A DNA stretch of 16,240 nt from Geodermatophilaceae bacterium (lineage in GTDB: Bacteria > Actinomycetota > Actinomycetes > Mycobacteriales > Geodermatophilaceae): positions 1-16,240 of the forward strand of contig JACCXW010000359.1 of the NCBI GenBank assembly GCA_013696785.1. The letters run 5' to 3'. Below are positions 13,018 through 16,240 of the stretch, piece after piece. Position 1 is the first letter of the stretch, and every line of letters starts with the position of its first letter. Below the pieces are notes generated by a model. That model ran no database searches and was not told where the DNA came from. It saw only the letters and a list, made by a program, of their open reading frames with translations. A program made the translations under genes and the position numbers.

Positions 13018-14549
13018 CCGAGCCGACCGAGTTGACGAACCCGCTGCGCGATCCCCGTGACCGGCGGCTGCCGCGGGTGCCGGAGGCCTGTGCGCTCGTC
13101 GTGTTCGGCATCACCGGCGACCTGGCCCGCAAGAAGCTGCTGCCGGCGTTCTACGACCTGGCCAACCGCGGCCTGCTGCCTACCAACTTCGCGCTGCTCG
13201 GTTTCGCCCGCCGGGACTGGGGTGACGGCGATTTCATCGCGCTGGCCGAGAAGGCCGCCAGGGACTACGCGCGGACAGAGTGGCGCGAGGACGTGTGGGA
13301 ACGGCTGGCCGGCAACATGAGGTTCGTGCCCGGTTCCTTTGACGACGACGAGGCGTTCGACAACCTGACCACGACGCTGAACGACATGGGCGACACCCAC
13401 GGCATCCAGGGCAACGCGGCGTTCTTCCTGTCGATCCCGCCGGCAATGTTCCCCGTCGTACTGCAGCAGATGCAGCGCACCGGCCTCGCGGACAACGACC
13501 GCTCCGGCGGCTGGCGGCGGGTGGTTGTGGAGAAGCCGTTCGGTCACGATCTGAACAGCGCGATCGAGCTGAATACGTTGGTGGACGACGTCTTCGGGTG
13601 GCGCGACGTCTACCGGATCGACCACTACCTCGGCAAGGAGACCGTCCAGAACCTCCTGGCGTTGCGGTTCGCCAACAATCTCTTCGAGCCGATCTGGAAC
13701 GCGCACTACGTCGACTCCGTCCAGATCACGATGGCCGAGGACGGTGGGATCGGCAGCCGGGCGGCCTTCTACGACGAGACCGGCGCGGCCCGCGACGTCC
13801 TGCAGAACCATCTGCTGCAGCTACTCGCGCTGACCGCGATGGAGGAGCCCGTCCAGTTCATCCCCTCCGCGATCCGCACTGAGAAGCTCAAGGTGTTGCG
13901 GGCGGTGACCGTACCCGAGGATCTCGACGCCTACGCGGTCCGCGGCCAGTACGAGCAGGGCTGGCTCGCCGGTGAGCGGGTGGCGGGATACCAGCAGGAG
14001 AAGGACGTTCCGGAGGACTCGACCACTGAGACGTTCGCCGCGGTACGCCTCGGCGTGGAGACGAGGCGCTGGGCCGGCGTGCCTTTCTACTTGCGCACCG
14101 GCAAGCGGCTACCCCGCCGAGTGACCGAGATCGCCCTGAGCTTCAGCAAGGCGCCGCACCTGCCCTTCGCAAAGACCGACACCGAGGAGCTCGGCCACAA
14201 CCAGCTCGTGGTGCGGGTCCAGCCGGACGAGGGCATGACGCTCAAGTTCGGCTCCAAGGTGCCGGGCAGCATGATGGAGGTCCGCGACGTCTCGATGGAC
14301 TTCCTGTACGGCGAGACCTTCACCGAGGCGAGCCCGGAGGCCTATGAGCGGCTGCTGCTGGACGTCCTGCTGGGCGACGCCATGCTCTTCCCGCTCAACG
14401 AGGAGGTCGAGGCGTCCTGGGATGTCGTCGATCCGCTGGAGGCGCACTGGGCCGGCGCCGAACCGCACCGCTACCGCGCCGGCGAGTGGGGACCGGACGC
14501 GGCCGACCAGATGCTCGCCCGCGACGGCCGAGTCTGGCGGAGGCCCTAG
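13014..14549 (+). CDS. zwf: Glucose-6-phosphate dehydrogenase
   Basis: This is a 511-residue NADP-dependent enzyme that oxidises glucose 6-phosphate to 6-phosphogluconolactone, the entry step of the oxidative pentose phosphate pathway. The nucleotide-binding site is FGITGDLARKKLLPA (31-45). The active site is RIDHYLGKETVQNLLALRFAN, with Asp203, His204 and Lys208. The second substrate motif VVVEKPFGHD precedes it. Length is full. GTG 13014 has GGGAG at 13004-13008, with a spacing of five. It corresponds to zwf2 of mycobacteria by position next to opcA. Its TAG stop shares one base with the opcA start. Confidence 0.96.
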   Translation: MTEPTELTNPLRDPRDRRLPRVPEACALVVFGITGDLARKKLLPAFYDLANRGLLPTNFALLGFARRDWGDGDFIALAEKAARDYARTEWREDVWERLAGNMRFVPGSFDDDEAFDNLTTTLNDMGDTHGIQGNAAFFLSIPPAMFPVVLQQMQRTGLADNDRSGGWRRVVVEKPFGHDLNSAIELNTLVDDVFGWRDVYRIDHYLGKETVQNLLALRFANNLFEPIWNAHYVDSVQITMAEDGGIGSRAAFYDETGAARDVLQNHLLQLLALTAMEEPVQFIPSAIRTEKLKVLRAVTVPEDLDAYAVRGQYEQGWLAGERVAGYQQEKDVPEDSTTETFAAVRLGVETRRWAGVPFYLRTGKRLPRRVTEIALSFSKAPHLPFAKTDTEELGHNQLVVRVQPDEGMTLKFGSKVPGSMMEVRDVSMDFLYGETFTEASPEAYERLLLDVLLGDAMLFPLNEEVEASWDVVDPLEAHWAGAEPHRYRAGEWGPDAADQMLARDGRVWRRP

Positions 14550-15571
14550 TGACGACTCTCTGGGACACCACCGGCACCGCGGTGGTCAAGGCATTGGCCG
14601 CGGAGCGACGGGCCGGCGGGGCCGTGATGTCGGGGCTGGCTCTGACCCTCGTCGTCGTGGTGGAGGAGAAGCAGGTCGCCGAGGCCGAGGAGGCCGCCAG
14701 GATCGCCGCCTCCGTGGTGCCCTGCCGCATGTTGATGGTCGTACGCCGGCAGGTCGACGCCCCGGTACCCAGGCTGGACGCAGAGGTGCTCATCGGCGGA
14801 CGGCTCGGGCCGGGCGAGTCGATCGTGATGCGGATGTACGGTCGGCTGGCCGCGCACGCGGAGTCCGTCGTCCTCCCCCTCCTCGCACCTGACGCTCCCG
14901 TGGTGACGTGGTGGCACGGACCGCCACCTGACGTCATCGCTCACGATCCGCTGGGGGTTTTCGCCGACCGGCGGATCACCGACAGCGCGTGGATGCCCGA
15001 CCCCGGGGCGGCGCTTGCCGTCCGGGCCGCCGACTTCCTGCCCGGTGACACCGATCTGGCCTGGACTCGTACGACCGGGTGGCGCGCCGCCCTCGCGGCG
15101 GCGCTTGACTCGGTGGAGGGCACGGTCACCGGCGGCTGCGTCCAGGGCGACCCGGGCACGCCGACGGCGAAACTACTGGCCGGCTGGCTGTCCGCACGGC
15201 TCGGGTGCGACATCGACCTGGAGCCGGCCGAGAAGGTGCCGGGCAACACCGCCGTCTCCGGTGCGCGGCTGGACCTCGACACGGACCGGGTCATCATCCT
15301 GCAGCGGATCGACGCAAGGACTGTCTCGGTGCACGGTGGCGCCGGACCGGACACCGTCGTCCAGCTACCCAAACGCAACCTCGGTGACCTGCTCGGTGAG
15401 GAGTTGCGCCGGTTGGATGCCGACCAGCCCTACGGCGAGGCGCTCGCAGCCGCGACCGGTGCTTCGGGGCTGACCGATCGCAGCGGGCGCCGCCGGCACG
15501 TCTGGCTGGACCCTGCCGATCAGATCACAGCCGATCAGAACTCGGCCGAGCAGAACGCCGCCCGGGCATGA
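14549..15571 (+). CDS. opcA: Glucose-6-phosphate dehydrogenase assembly protein OpcA
   Basis: This 340-residue cytoplasmic protein is known from cyanobacteria and actinobacteria to be required for active assembly or redox control of Zwf. Visible features are the N-terminal MTTLWDTTGTAVVKAL-type start (with GTG initiating), SGLALTLVVVVEE, CRMLMVV, GPGESIVMRMYGRLAAHAES and a VVTWWHGPPP stretch with Trp121-Trp122. All are typical of actinobacterial OpcA. GTG 14549 overlaps the zwf TAG by one base and has GGAGG (14539-14543) five bases upstream. An earlier in-frame ATG (14486) would lie in zwf and code for a non-family arginine-rich stretch. The end overlaps pgl (ATGA). Confidence 0.95.
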   Translation: MTTLWDTTGTAVVKALAAERRAGGAVMSGLALTLVVVVEEKQVAEAEEAARIAASVVPCRMLMVVRRQVDAPVPRLDAEVLIGGRLGPGESIVMRMYGRLAAHAESVVLPLLAPDAPVVTWWHGPPPDVIAHDPLGVFADRRITDSAWMPDPGAALAVRAADFLPGDTDLAWTRTTGWRAALAAALDSVEGTVTGGCVQGDPGTPTAKLLAGWLSARLGCDIDLEPAEKVPGNTAVSGARLDLDTDRVIILQRIDARTVSVHGGAGPDTVVQLPKRNLGDLLGEELRRLDADQPYGEALAAATGASGLTDRSGRRRHVWLDPADQITADQNSAEQNAARA

Positions 15572-16240
15572 GCGCCCAGGTCGCCGTACAGAGCAATCCA
15601 GATCTGCTGGCGGCCTCGGTCGCCGCCCGGCTCGTCACGCGGCTGGTGGACGCGCAGGCCGCGGGCAGCATCCCCTCGGTGGTGCTCACCGGGGGCCGGA
15701 TCGGGATCAGCGTGCTCGACCACGTCCAGCGGGCACCGGCGCGTGACGCGGTGGACTGGCGCCGGGTGGAGTTCTGGTGGGGCGACGAGCGGTTCGTCCC
15801 GGAGGCGGACACCGGACGCAACGAGCTGCAGGCGAGGCAGACGCTGCTGGACCACGTGCCGGTCGACCCGGCCCGCGTACACCCGTTTCCGGCCAGTGAC
15901 GGGCAGTTCGGGACCGATGTCGACGCTGCCGCGGAGTGGTACGCCGGGCAGCTGTCAGACCACGCCCGGCCGGAGGATCACGGCCCGGTGCCTTGCTTCG
16001 ACGTCCTCCTGCTCGGAATCGGCGAGGAAGGGCACACCGCGTCGATCTTCCCGGAGTCGCCGGCGGCCTATGAGGAACGTTCCGTGGTCGCGGTACGCAA
16101 CTGCCCGAAACCGCCCCCGACCAGGCTCACCCTGACGTTCCCGGCGTTGACCAGTGCGCACGAGGTCTGGATGGTCGCGGCCGGAGCGGGCAAGGCGCGG
16201 GCGGTGGCGATGGCGCTGGGCGGAGTGGGCCGGGTCCAAC
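15568..16240 (+). CDS. pgl: 6-phosphogluconolactonase, truncated by the window end
   Basis: This enzyme hydrolyses 6-phosphogluconolactone made by Zwf; it is called devB in some annotations. 224 codons are visible, and the usual length is about 240-260, so only the C-terminal end is missing. Motifs are VVLTGGRIG (38-46), VEFWWGDERFVPEAD (67-81), LLGIGEEGHTASIFP (148-162) with catalytic His156, and TRLTLTFPAL (185-194). The usual Asp before Gly-His is Glu155 here. ATG 15568 overlaps the opcA stop (ATGA), so the two are coupled. Confidence 0.95.
   Translation, partial: MSAQVAVQSNPDLLAASVAARLVTRLVDAQAAGSIPSVVLTGGRIGISVLDHVQRAPARDAVDWRRVEFWWGDERFVPEADTGRNELQARQTLLDHVPVDPARVHPFPASDGQFGTDVDAAAEWYAGQLSDHARPEDHGPVPCFDVLLLGIGEEGHTASIFPESPAAYEERSVVAVRNCPKPPPTRLTLTFPALTSAHEVWMVAAGAGKARAVAMALGGVGRVQ

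Noticed and set aside
1..16240. Search for tRNA, rRNA, CRISPR arrays, insertion sequences, prophage or attachment sites
   Set aside because: No tRNA-like cloverleaf, no regular spacer repeats, no transposase or integrase and no terminal inverted repeats were seen.

Overview
The window comes from a high-GC actinobacterium. The evidence is the overall base composition, many GTG starts, frequent 4-nt ATGA/GTGA gene overlaps, TANNNT-type -10 boxes and above all the gene order. The order sufR < > ABC ATPase - ABC permease - ctaA ... ctaB < > tkt - tal - pgi - zwf - opcA - pgl matches, from memory, the Mycobacterium tuberculosis Rv1460-Rv1445c neighbourhood. The presence of pgi inside the pentose phosphate cluster is more like Streptomyces and Frankia-type actinobacteria. 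I cannot name the genus.

Layout. (1) 1-209, minus: the 5' end of a SufR-type Fe-S regulator gene, with an operator-like ACACT-N5-TGTGA site over its start codon. (2) 281-3441, plus: a tightly overlapped operon of DrrAB-like ABC ATPase, ABC permease and heme A synthase (ctaA/COX15), followed by a GNAT acetyltransferase. (3) 3453-6192, minus: a PadR regulator, a MacB/LolD-type ATPase and an FtsX-type permease, all joined by GTGA overlaps. (4) 6269-6939, plus: a VapBC-type toxin-antitoxin pair. (5) 6984-7898, minus: ctaB, heme O synthase (protoheme IX farnesyltransferase). (6) 8112-16240, plus: transketolase, transaldolase, glucose-6-phosphate isomerase, glucose-6-phosphate dehydrogenase, its assembly protein OpcA, and 6-phosphogluconolactonase, which runs off the end.

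How the genes fit together. ctaB and ctaA carry out consecutive steps (heme b to heme O to heme A) for the aa3-type cytochrome oxidase. They are separated here by an accessory insert (GNAT, PadR-ABC, VapBC). The right half is a complete oxidative plus non-oxidative pentose phosphate module supplying NADPH and sugar phosphates. The sufR link places Fe-S biogenesis control next to the heme A genes.

The window is mostly well-known housekeeping material and I do not see a clear new defence or biosynthetic system. The most unusual details are in the gene junctions. Two very short ORFs (12 and 17 codons) bridge tal to pgi and pgi to zwf; each lies across a hairpin that covers the next gene's Shine-Dalgarno sequence. 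Other points of note are an imperfect direct repeat in front of tkt, several probably leaderless genes, and a heme A synthase with Asn where the first axial His is expected.
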